DNA of 7,334 bases, taken from Atopobium sp. UBA2090. Lineage in GTDB: Bacteria; Actinomycetota; Coriobacteriia; Coriobacteriales; Atopobiaceae. Position 1 is the stretch's first letter, and each line of letters begins with the position of its first letter. A program made the translations under genes and the position numbers. Positions 1 to 6,555 of the stretch are shown piece by piece. The stretch is from assembly GCA_002331575.1 (NCBI GenBank), contig DCZG01000102.1, forward strand, positions 238 through 7,571, read 5' to 3'. The notes beneath the pieces were generated by a model, which saw only the letters and a program-made list of their open reading frames with translations, searched no databases and had not been told where the DNA came from.

Positions 1-1205
1 TAGCCGTCGTCGACCTCGGGCTCCTCGTCGAGGAGCGAGAAGATCCTCTCGGCGCCGGCGAGGCCCATGACCACGAAGTTGATCTGGTTCGACACCTGGC
101 CGATGGATCCCGCGAAGCGCTTGGTGAGGTTGAGGAACGGGACCACGATGGAGATGGAGAGCGCCATGCCCGAGATGGACGGATTGGGGATGTTGGTCTC
201 GAGGAACCAGCAGCCCGCGTGGGCGACGACGACGTAGGCGAGGTTGCCGAGGTTCATGAGGATGGGGCCGAGCGTGTTGCCGTAGATGTTCGCGCTCTTC
301 GAGGCCTGGAACAGCTCCTCGTTGACCTCGTCGAACTGGCGCTGCATCTCGGCCTCGTGGGTGAAGACCTTGATGACCTTCTCGCCGTTCATCGCCTCCT
401 CGGCGAAGCCCTCGGTCGTGGCGAGCGTCCGCTGCTGCGCAAGGAAGAAGTGCGCGGACCTGCCACCCAGGACGCGGGTGAGCGTGATCATGATGGCCAC
501 CATGACGAGCACCACGAGGGCGAGGGGCACCGAGTACCAGAGCATGATGAAGAGGACCGAGACCATGGCCGTGAACATCGTGAGCAGCTGGGGGAGCGAC
601 TGGGAGACGAGCTGGCGCAGCGTGTCCACGTCGTTGGTGTAGTGCGACATGATGTCGCCGCGCTTGTTGGTGTCGAAGTAGCGGATGGGCAGGCTCTCCA
701 TGTGGTCGAACATCTGGTTCCTGACCTTCATGAGCGTGCCCTGCGTCACCACGGCTCCGAGCTGGTTGTAGATGACGTTGCAGGCGAGTGCGATCACATA
801 GACGATCGCGAGGTTCAGGACGACCTGCATGATGGGGCCGCTGGCACCCGCCCAGTCGCCGCTCTCCCAGTACTGTCCGATGAGGTCGATGGCCTTCTGC
901 ATGAAGACCGAGGGCAGCGAGGAGAGGATGGCTGATGCGAGGATGCAGACGATCATGATGGCAACGAAGCCGGGATAGTAGGAGAAGACCATCTTGAGAA
1001 GGGCGCCGAGCGTGGCCATGGGGTTCTTGGGCCCGTGTCCGCGCCCCGGTTCGGGAGCGTCGACCTTCGTCGCCCTCTGCGATTCCGAGGTCGCGGACTT
1101 CTCCTCCGGCTCGGCGTCGTCGTCCGTCTCGGGGACCTCAACGTCGGAGACGGGGATGCGCCCCTCGTCGTCCTCGACGCGCTCCTCGTTGTTATCGCTC
1201 GTCAT
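1..1205 (-). CDS. ABC exporter half-transporter, second subunit of a heterodimer (partial, C-terminal half outside window)
   Basis: This is an ABC-type efflux permease of the fused membrane-domain plus ATPase-domain kind. Only the first 401 codons are here. The ATG at 1205-1203 overlaps the stop of the upstream ABC gene by 14 bases and has AGGAGG (plus-strand 1215-1220) nine bases before it. Residues 1-62 form a hydrophilic acidic extension (19 Asp/Glu in the first 52). The membrane domain follows from about residue 63, with hydrophobic segments near 80-100, 126-147, 206-223 and 226-243 and more beyond. The stretch RYFDTNKRGDIMSHYTNDVD (about 175-194) is a typical cytoplasmic coupling region of this family. 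The frame runs off the window at the linker AERIFSLLDEEPEVDDG, which normally leads into the ATPase domain. By family analogy this subunit should carry the catalytically competent ATP site, but that part is not visible. The substrate cannot be told; drugs, peptides or lipids are all possible. Confidence 0.9.
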   Translation of the reverse strand, partial: MTSDNNEERVEDDEGRIPVSDVEVPETDDDAEPEEKSATSESQRATKVDAPEPGRGHGPKNPMATLGALLKMVFSYYPGFVAIMIVCILASAILSSLPSVFMQKAIDLIGQYWESGDWAGASGPIMQVVLNLAIVYVIALACNVIYNQLGAVVTQGTLMKVRNQMFDHMESLPIRYFDTNKRGDIMSHYTNDVDTLRQLVSQSLPQLLTMFTAMVSVLFIMLWYSVPLALVVLVMVAIMITLTRVLGGRSAHFFLAQQRTLATTEGFAEEAMNGEKVIKVFTHEAEMQRQFDEVNEELFQASKSANIYGNTLGPILMNLGNLAYVVVAHAGCWFLETNIPNPSISGMALSISIVVPFLNLTKRFAGSIGQVSNQINFVVMGLAGAERIFSLLDEEPEVDDG

Positions 1206-3021
1206 GGTCCTCGACCTCCTCTCCGGAAGCCAGCGCTTCGGTCTCGAGTTCGGCCATTCTCTCGTCGTGCGACGCCTTGTTCTGGGTCATGTATATGTCT
1301 CTGTAGATCGCGTTGGTGCGCAGGAGGTTCTCGGGTGTGTCGACGGCATCGACGTGGCCGTCGTCCATGACGACGATGCGGTCGGCGTCCTGGACGGAGC
1401 TCGTGCGCTGGGCGATGATGATCTTCGTCGTCTCGGGGATGTAGCTTCTGAACCCGTCACGGATGAGCTGGTCGGTCTTGGTGTCGACCGCGCTCGTGGA
1501 GTCGTCGAGGATGAGAATCTTGGGCTTCTTGAGCAGCGCTCGGGCTATGCAGAGGCGCTGCTTCTGGCCGCCGGAGACGTTGGTGCCCCCCTGCTCGATG
1601 TAGGTGTCGTAGCCGTCGGGGAGGAGCTTCACGAACTCGTCCGCCTGAGCGAGCTCGCACGCCTCGCGAAGCTCGTCGTCGGTGGCGTCCTTGTCGCCCC
1701 AGCGCAGGTTCTCCTTGATGGTGCCCGAGAAGAGGACGTTTCGCTGGAGCACCACGGCGACCTTGTCGCGAAGGGTGTCGAGGTCGTAGTCGCGGACGTC
1801 GTGCCCTCCCACGAGGACGGTGCCCTCGGTGGCGTCGTAGAGACGGCTGACGAGCTGGATGAGCGTCGACTTGGACGAGCCCGTGCCGCCGATCACGCCG
1901 ATGACCTCGCCGCTCTTGATGTGGAGGTCGATGTCGGTGAGCGCCTGGCGCTCCGCGTCGGGGGAGTACTTGAAGCTCACATGGTCGAAGTCGATGGAGC
2001 CGTCCGGGACCTCCGTGAGGGGCTCCGCGGGGTTGGAGAGGTCGCTCTGCTCGCGCAGCACCTGGCAGATGCGTCGCGCCGACTCGTCGGACATCGTGAC
2101 CATCACGAAGATCATCGAGAGCATCATGAGGCTCATGAGCATCGAGAAGCCATAGGTGATGAGCGCGGAGAGCTGCCCGACCTGCATGGAGACGCCGGCG
2201 GACTGGATGATGGCGCGCGAGCCGAAGAAGATCACGGACGCGTACACGACGTCGATGGCGAGCGTGAAGATGGGGCCGTTCAGGGCGAGGATGCGCTCGA
2301 CGTGGACGAAGTCGTGGTAGAGGGTACCCGAGGCGGCGTTGAACTTCTCCTTCTCGTAGTCCTCGCGGACGTAGGACTTCACGACGCGGATGCCGGCGAC
2401 GTTCTCCTCGACGGAGTCGTTGAGGGCGTCGTACTTCTTGAAGATGCGCCTGAAGATGGGCATGACCTTGATGGCGATGTAGAAGAGGAAGAACCCGAGT
2501 ATCACGGCGACGATGACGTAGATGGTCGCCATCGACCCGCCGGTGACATAGGCCATGATGACGGCGAAGACGATCATCATGGGCGCGCGGATGGCTGTGC
2601 GGATGAGCATCATGTACGCCTGCTGCACGTTGTTCGTGTCGGTCGTGAGGCGCGTCACGAGCGAGCTCGTGGAGAAGCGGTCGATGTTCGAGAACGAGAA
2701 GGTCTGGATGTTCTCGAACATGTCGTGGCGCAGGTTGCGCGCGAAGCCCGTCGAGGCGACCGAGCAGGTGTAGCCTGCCGCGGCGCCGCAGGCGAGCGAC
2801 AGGAGTGCGAGCGCAACGAGCACGAGCCCGTAGTGCAGGACCGCGGCCGTGGTGGCGCCGGCATTGATCTGGTCGATGAGCTCGGCCGTGTAGAACGGGA
2901 TGATGCACTCGATGATGACCTCGCCGGTAACGAGGATGGGGGTCAGGATCGACGTCTTCTTGAATTCCCGGATGCTCCCGCTGAGCGTCTGGACCAGCTC
3001 CTTGAGCGTCAGTTCCTGCAT
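1192..3021 (-). CDS. ABC exporter half-transporter with degenerate ATP site
   Basis: This 609-residue protein is a full-length fused ABC exporter subunit. About six membrane segments (near 26-46, 62-85, 142-163, 164-185, 246-268, 283-309) are followed by an ATPase domain from about residue 342. Motifs seen are Walker A GGTGSSKST (378-386, Ser383 replacing the usual Gly), Q-loop Gln426, signature VSGGQ (482-486), Walker B ILILDD (502-507) and D-loop SAVD (510-513). The catalytic Glu after Walker B is Ser508 and the H-loop His is Gln538, so its own ATP site should hydrolyse poorly. Such subunits are known to pair with a canonical partner, here the overlapping downstream gene. The ATG at 3021 is chosen over an upstream in-frame extension because AAGGAGGAGG (plus-strand 3029-3038) lies seven bases before it and the protein then begins at the normal family point. 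It overlaps the marR-like gene by 13 bases. The exported compound is unknown. Confidence 0.95.
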   Translation of the reverse strand: MQELTLKELVQTLSGSIREFKKTSILTPILVTGEVIIECIIPFYTAELIDQINAGATTAAVLHYGLVLVALALLSLACGAAAGYTCSVASTGFARNLRHDMFENIQTFSFSNIDRFSTSSLVTRLTTDTNNVQQAYMMLIRTAIRAPMMIVFAVIMAYVTGGSMATIYVIVAVILGFFLFYIAIKVMPIFRRIFKKYDALNDSVEENVAGIRVVKSYVREDYEKEKFNAASGTLYHDFVHVERILALNGPIFTLAIDVVYASVIFFGSRAIIQSAGVSMQVGQLSALITYGFSMLMSLMMLSMIFVMVTMSDESARRICQVLREQSDLSNPAEPLTEVPDGSIDFDHVSFKYSPDAERQALTDIDLHIKSGEVIGVIGGTGSSKSTLIQLVSRLYDATEGTVLVGGHDVRDYDLDTLRDKVAVVLQRNVLFSGTIKENLRWGDKDATDDELREACELAQADEFVKLLPDGYDTYIEQGGTNVSGGQKQRLCIARALLKKPKILILDDSTSAVDTKTDQLIRDGFRSYIPETTKIIIAQRTSSVQDADRIVVMDDGHVDAVDTPENLLRTNAIYRDIYMTQNKASHDERMAELETEALASGEEVEDHDER

Positions 3022-3485
3022 GCCGGCACCTCCTCCTTCTCCTCGAGCGTGCGCCAGTGCCTGACGAGACGGTCGAGATAGTCGAGGAGCTGCGTGCGCT
3101 CCTGCTCGTCGAAGCAGGCGAACGACTCCTCCTCGAAGCGGTTCTTGTCCTCCATGACCTTGTCCGCCTTCGTACGGCCGGCCTCGGTGAGGGCGACGGC
3201 GAGCAGGCGCCGGTCCTCCTCGGTCTTGGTGCGGGTGACGAGGCCCTCGGCCTCGAGCTTGGCGAGCACCTCGGAGAGCGACGCCGAGCTGATGCACGCG
3301 TGTTCGAGAAGGTCGCGCTGACTCATCTCGCCGCCGTGCATGACGAGCGTGATGAGGACGTACTGCTTGCCGCCTCGGCCGCCCGCGTGGAGGTGCAGGT
3401 AGTGGCCGAAGTAGCCGAGGTCATGCAGAAGTCGCCTGTTGGGCGGCTCCGTGAGCGCGGTTTCCTGGAACTGGGTCTCTATCAT
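3009..3485 (-). CDS. MarR-family winged-helix transcriptional regulator
   Basis: This 158-residue protein has the MarR layout: an N-terminal dimerisation helix region, a winged helix-turn-helix (about 40-100), and a long C-terminal helical part ending in charged residues. The helix-turn-helix reads EMSQRDLLEHACISSASLSE (about 53-72), followed by LEAEGLVTRTKTEEDRRLLA, whose DRR-containing stretch is the typical wing. The upstream TTG at 3503 would add six residues; the ATG at 3485 is preferred because AGGGAAAGG sits six bases before it. It is the first gene of the exporter operon and overlaps the ABC gene that follows. MarR proteins typically bind palindromes in their own promoter and release them on binding a small ligand, so it most likely represses the two ABC genes until an exported compound appears. 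The ligand is not deducible. A perfect 20-bp palindrome and two shorter ones lie just upstream. Confidence 0.93.
   Translation of the reverse strand: MIETQFQETALTEPPNRRLLHDLGYFGHYLHLHAGGRGGKQYVLITLVMHGGEMSQRDLLEHACISSASLSEVLAKLEAEGLVTRTKTEEDRRLLAVALTEAGRTKADKVMEDKNRFEEESFACFDEQERTQLLDYLDRLVRHWRTLEEKEEVPACRN
3029..3038 (-). promoter_or_regulatory. Ribosome binding site of the degenerate-site ABC gene
   Basis: AAGGAGGAGG on the minus strand lies seven bases before ATG 3021, inside the 3' end of the marR-like gene. It fixes the start of the ABC gene, although the reading frame stays open well upstream of it (to about 3297). Confidence 0.8.
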
Positions 3486-3491
3486 GTGATG

Positions 3492-3500
3492 CCTTTCCCT
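3492..3500 (-). promoter_or_regulatory. Ribosome binding site of the marR-like gene
   Basis: On the minus strand AGGGAAAGG lies six bases before ATG 3485. It decides the start in favour of this ATG over the TTG at 3503, which would place the site inside the coding sequence. Confidence 0.7.
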
Positions 3501-3515
3501 CAAAGTGACTGAACT

Positions 3516-3544
3516 AGCTTGCGCCCCGTATGCATAGATGTCAA
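3516..3544 (-). promoter_or_regulatory. Candidate promoter of the MarR/ABC operon
   Basis: The minus strand carries a perfect TTGACA -35 hexamer (plus-strand 3544 to 3539). A 17-base spacer puts the -10 at CAAGCT (3521 to 3516), which is a poor match to TATAAT. The -35 hexamer overlaps the end of the palindrome at 3542-3553, where a bound repressor would block RNA polymerase. The -35 match is seen directly; the -10 and the function are inference. Confidence 0.4.
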
Positions 3545-3553
3545 GGTACCTTG
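3542..3553. promoter_or_regulatory. 12-bp perfect palindrome, candidate repressor operator
   Basis: CAAGGTACCTTG is a perfect inverted repeat with a GGTACC core, overlapping the candidate TTGACA -35 of the marR-like operon. Its centre lies 23 bp from that of the 20-bp palindrome, which has the same core, so two regulator dimers could sit roughly two helical turns apart. Outside the core the two palindromes differ, so a shared binder is not certain. Confidence 0.5.
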
Positions 3554-3560
3554 CTAATGT

Positions 3561-3580
3561 TTTGTTCGGTACCGAACAAA
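3561..3580. promoter_or_regulatory. 20-bp perfect palindrome, probable MarR operator
   Basis: TTTGTTCGGTACCGAACAAA reads identically on both strands over 20 bases. It is the strongest symmetrical element in the intergenic region and lies 76 bp upstream of the marR-like start. Its length and near AT-rich ends with a GC-containing centre fit operators bound by MarR-family dimers, which usually autoregulate. On the pst side, TTGTTC (3562-3567) and CACAAT (3584-3589), 16 bases apart, could form a weak plus-strand promoter overlapping it, so binding might affect both directions. The symmetry is seen directly; the binder is inferred from position. Confidence 0.65.
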
Positions 3581-3588
3581 CAGCACAA

Positions 3589-3600
3589 TTCGTCGACGAA
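3589..3600. repeat. 12-bp perfect palindrome of unknown role
   Basis: TTCGTCGACGAA is a third perfect inverted repeat in the divergent control region. It lacks the GGTACC core of the other two, and its centre lies 24 bp beyond that of the 20-bp palindrome. It may be another regulator site or chance symmetry in GC-rich DNA. Confidence 0.3.
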
Positions 3601-3616
3601 AGGCGGGTCGGGAGGA

Positions 3617-3688
3617 TGCGTAAGCGGCGTGTTTCCCGGAGCGGGATGTGTAAGCTCCGCGTAAAACGCGGTCAGAACTGCGTAAGCG
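3617..3688 (+). promoter_or_regulatory. Four GTAA-centred direct repeats, candidate phosphate-response regulator array upstream of pstS
   Basis: Four similar decamers lie in the same orientation: TGCGTAAGCG (3617-3626), TGTGTAAGCT (3647-3656), CGCGTAAAAC (3658-3667) and TGCGTAAGCG again (3679-3688). Their GTAA cores start at 3620, 3650, 3661 and 3682, giving steps of 30, 11 and 21 bases, close to three, one and two helical turns. Response regulators of the PhoB/PhoP (OmpR-type) family bind direct repeats about 11 bp apart on one DNA face, and pst operons are their classic targets. On the minus strand the core reads TTAC, resembling the TT-rich PhoP half-site of Gram-positive bacteria. The repeats and spacing are seen directly; the identity of the binder is inference. 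Confidence 0.5.
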
Positions 3689-3771
3689 CTCCTCGACGAG
3701 ACCAATCGAGACTCCTCGGCGCACATAGGATTCCTGCTGACAGGCAAAGAAGTCATACGGAAGGGAACGCA
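3689..3771 (+). promoter_or_regulatory. pstS: pst leader with candidate -10 and pstS ribosome binding site
   Basis: TAGGAT at 3726-3731 matches the -10 consensus at four of six places, but no good -35 lies 17 bases before it, as is common for activator-dependent promoters. GGAAGGG at 3759-3765 is six bases before ATG 3772 and fixes the pstS start. An in-frame extension back to about 3538 would run through the palindromes and repeats and put residues before the signal peptide, so it is rejected. The ribosome binding site is secure; the -10 is weak. Confidence 0.45.
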
Positions 3772-4716
3772 ATGAACCAGTCCATGTCTCGTCGCCAGTT
3801 CTTCTCGCTCGCAGGGGTCGCCACAATCGCGGGTCTCGGTCTCGCGGCCTGCTCGTCAGCCTCAGGCACCAGCGGCTCGACGACCTCGACGAGCTCCTCC
3901 GCCACCTCGGCCGCCAGTCTCTCCGGCTCCATCACCGCGGTGGGGTCGACAGCCCTCCAGCCCCTCGTCGAGGCCGCCGCCGAGCAGTTCATGACCAATA
4001 ACGCGGGCGTGCAGATCACCGTCCAGGGCGGTGGCTCCGGCCAGGGCATCACGCAGATCTCCCAGGGCGCCGTGCAGATCGGCAACTCCGACGTCTTCGC
4101 CGAGGAGAAGCTCGATAACCCCTCCGACGCCTCGAAGCTCACCGACAACAAGGTGGCCGTCGTCGGCATGGGCCCGATCGTGAACTCGGGCGTGTCCGTG
4201 AGCGACCTCACGATCGACCAGCTCAAGTCCATCTTCACCGGTGCCGTCACCAACTGGAAGGACCTCGGCGGCGACGACGCCGACATCGTCGTGATCAACC
4301 GAGCCTCCGGATCGGGGACTCGCGCCACCTTCGAGAAGGCGGTCCTCGGCGGCGACAAGGTGCCCGAGACCTTCACCCCGCAGGAGCAGGACTCGAGCGG
4401 CACGGTCGCCAAGATGATCGCCGAGACGCCCAACTCGATCTCGTACCTTGCCTTCTCCTTCTTCGATTCCAACTTCAAGGCGCTCAGCGTGGGAGGCGTG
4501 AAGCCCGAGGCGGCCAACGTCGAGACCAACGACTGGACCATCTGGGCCTACGAGCACATGTACACCGCCGCATCGCCCGATGACGTCACCCAGGCCTTCA
4601 TCGACTACATGCTCTCCGATGACGTCCAGGGCTCTCTCGTCGAGCAGACCGGCTACATCTCCATCTCGGGCATGAAGGTCTCTCGCGACGTCAACGGCAC
4701 CGTCACCAAGCTGTAG
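3772..4716 (+). CDS. pstS: Phosphate ABC transporter substrate-binding lipoprotein PstS
   Basis: This 314-residue protein captures inorganic phosphate outside the membrane and hands it to the PstC-PstA channel. It begins with a Tat-like signal (SRRQFF, residues 6-11) and a short hydrophobic stretch ending in the lipobox LAAC, so Cys27 should be lipid-anchored. A Ser/Thr/Ala-rich linker (28-50) precedes the binding domain. Phosphate-site motifs of the PstS family are present: AVGST (56-60), GGGSGQGI (86-93), the NSD region (105-107) and RASGSGTR (177-184). Length is normal for a Gram-positive PstS. It is the first gene of the operon and pstC follows two bases after its stop. Control is probably by phosphate starvation through the upstream GTAA repeats. 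Twin-arginine export of a PstS lipoprotein is notable, but export by this route is inferred from the signal alone. Confidence 0.95.
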   Translation: MNQSMSRRQFFSLAGVATIAGLGLAACSSASGTSGSTTSTSSSATSAASLSGSITAVGSTALQPLVEAAAEQFMTNNAGVQITVQGGGSGQGITQISQGAVQIGNSDVFAEEKLDNPSDASKLTDNKVAVVGMGPIVNSGVSVSDLTIDQLKSIFTGAVTNWKDLGGDDADIVVINRASGSGTRATFEKAVLGGDKVPETFTPQEQDSSGTVAKMIAETPNSISYLAFSFFDSNFKALSVGGVKPEAANVETNDWTIWAYEHMYTAASPDDVTQAFIDYMLSDDVQGSLVEQTGYISISGMKVSRDVNGTVTKL

Positions 4717-4718
4717 AC

Positions 4719-5624
4719 ATGGCAAACGTTACAGACAAGCGAGGCATCGAGCGGCGGGGGAGGATTCTCACCGGCTCGGCGGTGGCACTCGTGGTCGCTC
4801 TCGTGTGCACCCTCATCTTCATGGTGTGCTCACACGGCCTCGCGACCTTCGTGACCGACGGGATACCCCTGGGCTCCTTCTTCGGGGGCACCACGTGGAA
4901 CCCCCACCAGGGCGATGCCTCGGGCGTGCCGCTCGTGGGCGCCCTCCCGATGATCGCGGGGTCGTTCTCGGTGACCCTGCTCTCATGCGCCCTCTCGCTC
5001 CCCTTCGCGCTCGGGGCGTCGCTCTTCGTGGTCGATGTCGCTCCCGGCTTCGGCAAGCGCGTCTTCCGGCCCATGATCGAGCTTCTCGTGGGTATCCCGT
5101 CGGTCGTCTTCGGACTCGTGGGGCTCTCGGTCATCGTCCCGTGGACGAGGTCGTGGGCAGGCGGAACCGGCTACGGCATCCTGTCGAGCTCCATCGTGCT
5201 CGCATTCATGATCCTGCCCACGGTGACCTCGCTTGCGACCGACGCGATCGCCGCCGTGCCCGACTCGTACCGCGACGGGTCGTTTGGCCTCGGCTGCACG
5301 AGGTGGCAGACCATCGTCCACGTCGAGGTCCCCTCGGCCATGCCCGGCATCCTCACGGCCGTCATCATGGGCATGACGCGCGCCTTCGGCGAGGCCCTTG
5401 CCGTCCAGATGGTGATCGGCAACGCCGCGCAGATGCCCCAGGGGCTGCTGACGCCGGCCGCCACGCTCACCTCCGTGCTCACGATGGGCATGGGCAACGA
5501 GGCCATGGGCACGGTCTACAACGACGTGCTCTGGTCGTTGGCGCTCGTGCTCCTGCTCATGTCGCTCGTGTTCATCCTCCTCGTCCACCTCGTCGGAAGA
5601 TTGGGGGCGGCGCGCAATGGATAG
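4719..5624 (+). CDS. pstC: Phosphate ABC transporter permease PstC
   Basis: This 301-residue integral membrane protein is one half of the phosphate channel. Hydrophobic segments lie near residues 16-37, 74-104, 121-141, 156-175, 208-233 and 270-293, giving the usual six. The segment ELLVGIPSVVFGLVGLSVIV (121-140) is highly typical of PstC. The cytoplasmic coupling (EAA-type) loop spans about 175-211, with AAVPDSYRDGSFGLGCTRWQ, and FGEALAVQMVIG (223-234) follows. The ATG at 4719 is two bases after the pstS stop with no clear Shine-Dalgarno sequence, so translation probably restarts from pstS. The 3' end overlaps pstA by eight bases. Assignment to PstC rather than PstA rests on gene order and the motif detail. 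Confidence 0.95.
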   Translation: MANVTDKRGIERRGRILTGSAVALVVALVCTLIFMVCSHGLATFVTDGIPLGSFFGGTTWNPHQGDASGVPLVGALPMIAGSFSVTLLSCALSLPFALGASLFVVDVAPGFGKRVFRPMIELLVGIPSVVFGLVGLSVIVPWTRSWAGGTGYGILSSSIVLAFMILPTVTSLATDAIAAVPDSYRDGSFGLGCTRWQTIVHVEVPSAMPGILTAVIMGMTRAFGEALAVQMVIGNAAQMPQGLLTPAATLTSVLTMGMGNEAMGTVYNDVLWSLALVLLLMSLVFILLVHLVGRLGAARNG

Positions 5625-6555
5625 CGATAAGACCGAGAACCCCGGTGCGTTCCACGCCACGCGCTCAACGTCGGCGGCTCGAACGAGCGACCGCGTGGCG
5701 ACCGGAGTCCTCGCCGCGATCGTCGGCGTCATCCTCGTGGCTCTCGTGGCCACCATCGGCTACATCATCGTCTCGGGTGCCGGCAAGCTCGCCGACTGGC
5801 ATTTCCTCACGGCGATGCCCGAGCAGTTCAAGGAGGGCGGCGGCATCGGACCCGAGATCTTCAACTCCTTCTACCTGCTCGTCCTCACGCTTCTGATCTC
5901 CCTTCCCATCTCCCTCGGCGCAGCGGTGTTCCTCACCCAGTACGCGCCCGAGGGCCCCGTCACGAGCGTTGCGAAGACCGCCATCGAGACCCTCTCCTCC
6001 CTCCCTTCCATCGTCGTGGGTCTCTTCGGCATGCTCGTCTTCGTGCTCAACCTCGGATGGGGCTTCTCGATTCTCTCGGGCGCCCTCGCGCTCACGATGT
6101 TCAACATCCCCATCCTGGTCCGCATCATCCAACAGGCGCTCGAGGCCGTCCCACGCGACCAGAGGGACGCAGCGCTCGCCCTCGGCCTCACGCGGTGGGA
6201 GGCCTGCACCCAGGTGCTCGTCCCCGCGGCCATGCCGGCCATCGTCACGGGCGTCATCCTCTCCGCTGGGCGCGTCTTCGGAGAGGCGGCCGCGCTCATC
6301 TACACCGCCGGCCAGTCTGCGCCGGCGCTCAGCTGGGCCGCGCCCATCACGAGCCTGGCCAACCCGCTCAACGTGATGCGGCCGGCCGAGACCCTCGCCG
6401 TGCACATCTGGAAGATCAACTCCGAGGGAGTGGTCCCCGACCTCTCCGCGGTGTCGGCCGGTACCGCCGCCGTGCTCATGGTCTCGATTCTCGCCTTCAA
6501 CCTCATCGCCCGCGTCGTGGGGCGTGCGCTCCAGAGGAGGATGACCGCCGAATGA
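5617..6555 (+). CDS. pstA: Phosphate ABC transporter permease PstA
   Basis: This 312-residue membrane protein is the second half of the phosphate channel. A hydrophilic N-terminus (1-25) is followed by hydrophobic segments near 27-53, 84-107, 125-147, 150-170, 205-230 and 275-300. The coupling loop LEAVPRDQRDAALALGLTRW (175-194) is the surface on which PstB would dock, and FGEAAALIYTAG (221-232) is characteristic of PstA. The start overlaps the pstC stop by eight bases, and a G-rich run (about 5602-5608) could serve as ribosome binding site. The stop overlaps the pstB start as ATGA at 6552-6555, which implies tight translational coupling. By hand count 33 of 39 leucines use CTC, a useful baseline for the codon shift seen later in pstB. 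Confidence 0.95.
   Translation: MDSDKTENPGAFHATRSTSAARTSDRVATGVLAAIVGVILVALVATIGYIIVSGAGKLADWHFLTAMPEQFKEGGGIGPEIFNSFYLLVLTLLISLPISLGAAVFLTQYAPEGPVTSVAKTAIETLSSLPSIVVGLFGMLVFVLNLGWGFSILSGALALTMFNIPILVRIIQQALEAVPRDQRDAALALGLTRWEACTQVLVPAAMPAIVTGVILSAGRVFGEAAALIYTAGQSAPALSWAAPITSLANPLNVMRPAETLAVHIWKINSEGVVPDLSAVSAGTAAVLMVSILAFNLIARVVGRALQRRMTAE

Noticed and set aside
219..935. A 238-residue open frame on the plus strand at the left end
   Set aside because: It is antisense to the truncated ABC gene, and its His/Asp/Glu/Val-rich composition is typical of a shadow frame in GC-rich DNA.
994..3081. A 695-residue open frame on the plus strand opposite the ABC genes
   Set aside because: It lies antisense to clearly recognisable ABC transporter and MarR coding sequence. 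Its product is Asp/Glu/His/Val-rich low-complexity protein of the kind produced by GC-biased third positions, with no recognisable domain.
3022..3297. Upstream extension of the degenerate-site ABC gene
   Set aside because: The extra residues are Arg/Gly/Pro-rich and overlap the marR-like coding region in another frame. A strong ribosome binding site precedes ATG 3021, where normal family similarity begins.
3657..3671. CCGCGT-AAA-ACGCGG hairpin as a terminator or attenuator
   Set aside because: The stem is six base pairs with no following T-run, it lies inside the repeat array, and small hairpins are frequent in DNA this rich in GC.
3538..3771. In-frame upstream extension of pstS
   Set aside because: It would run through the palindromes and the GTAA repeats and place about 78 residues ahead of the Tat signal. 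GGAAGGG before ATG 3772 gives a convincing start.
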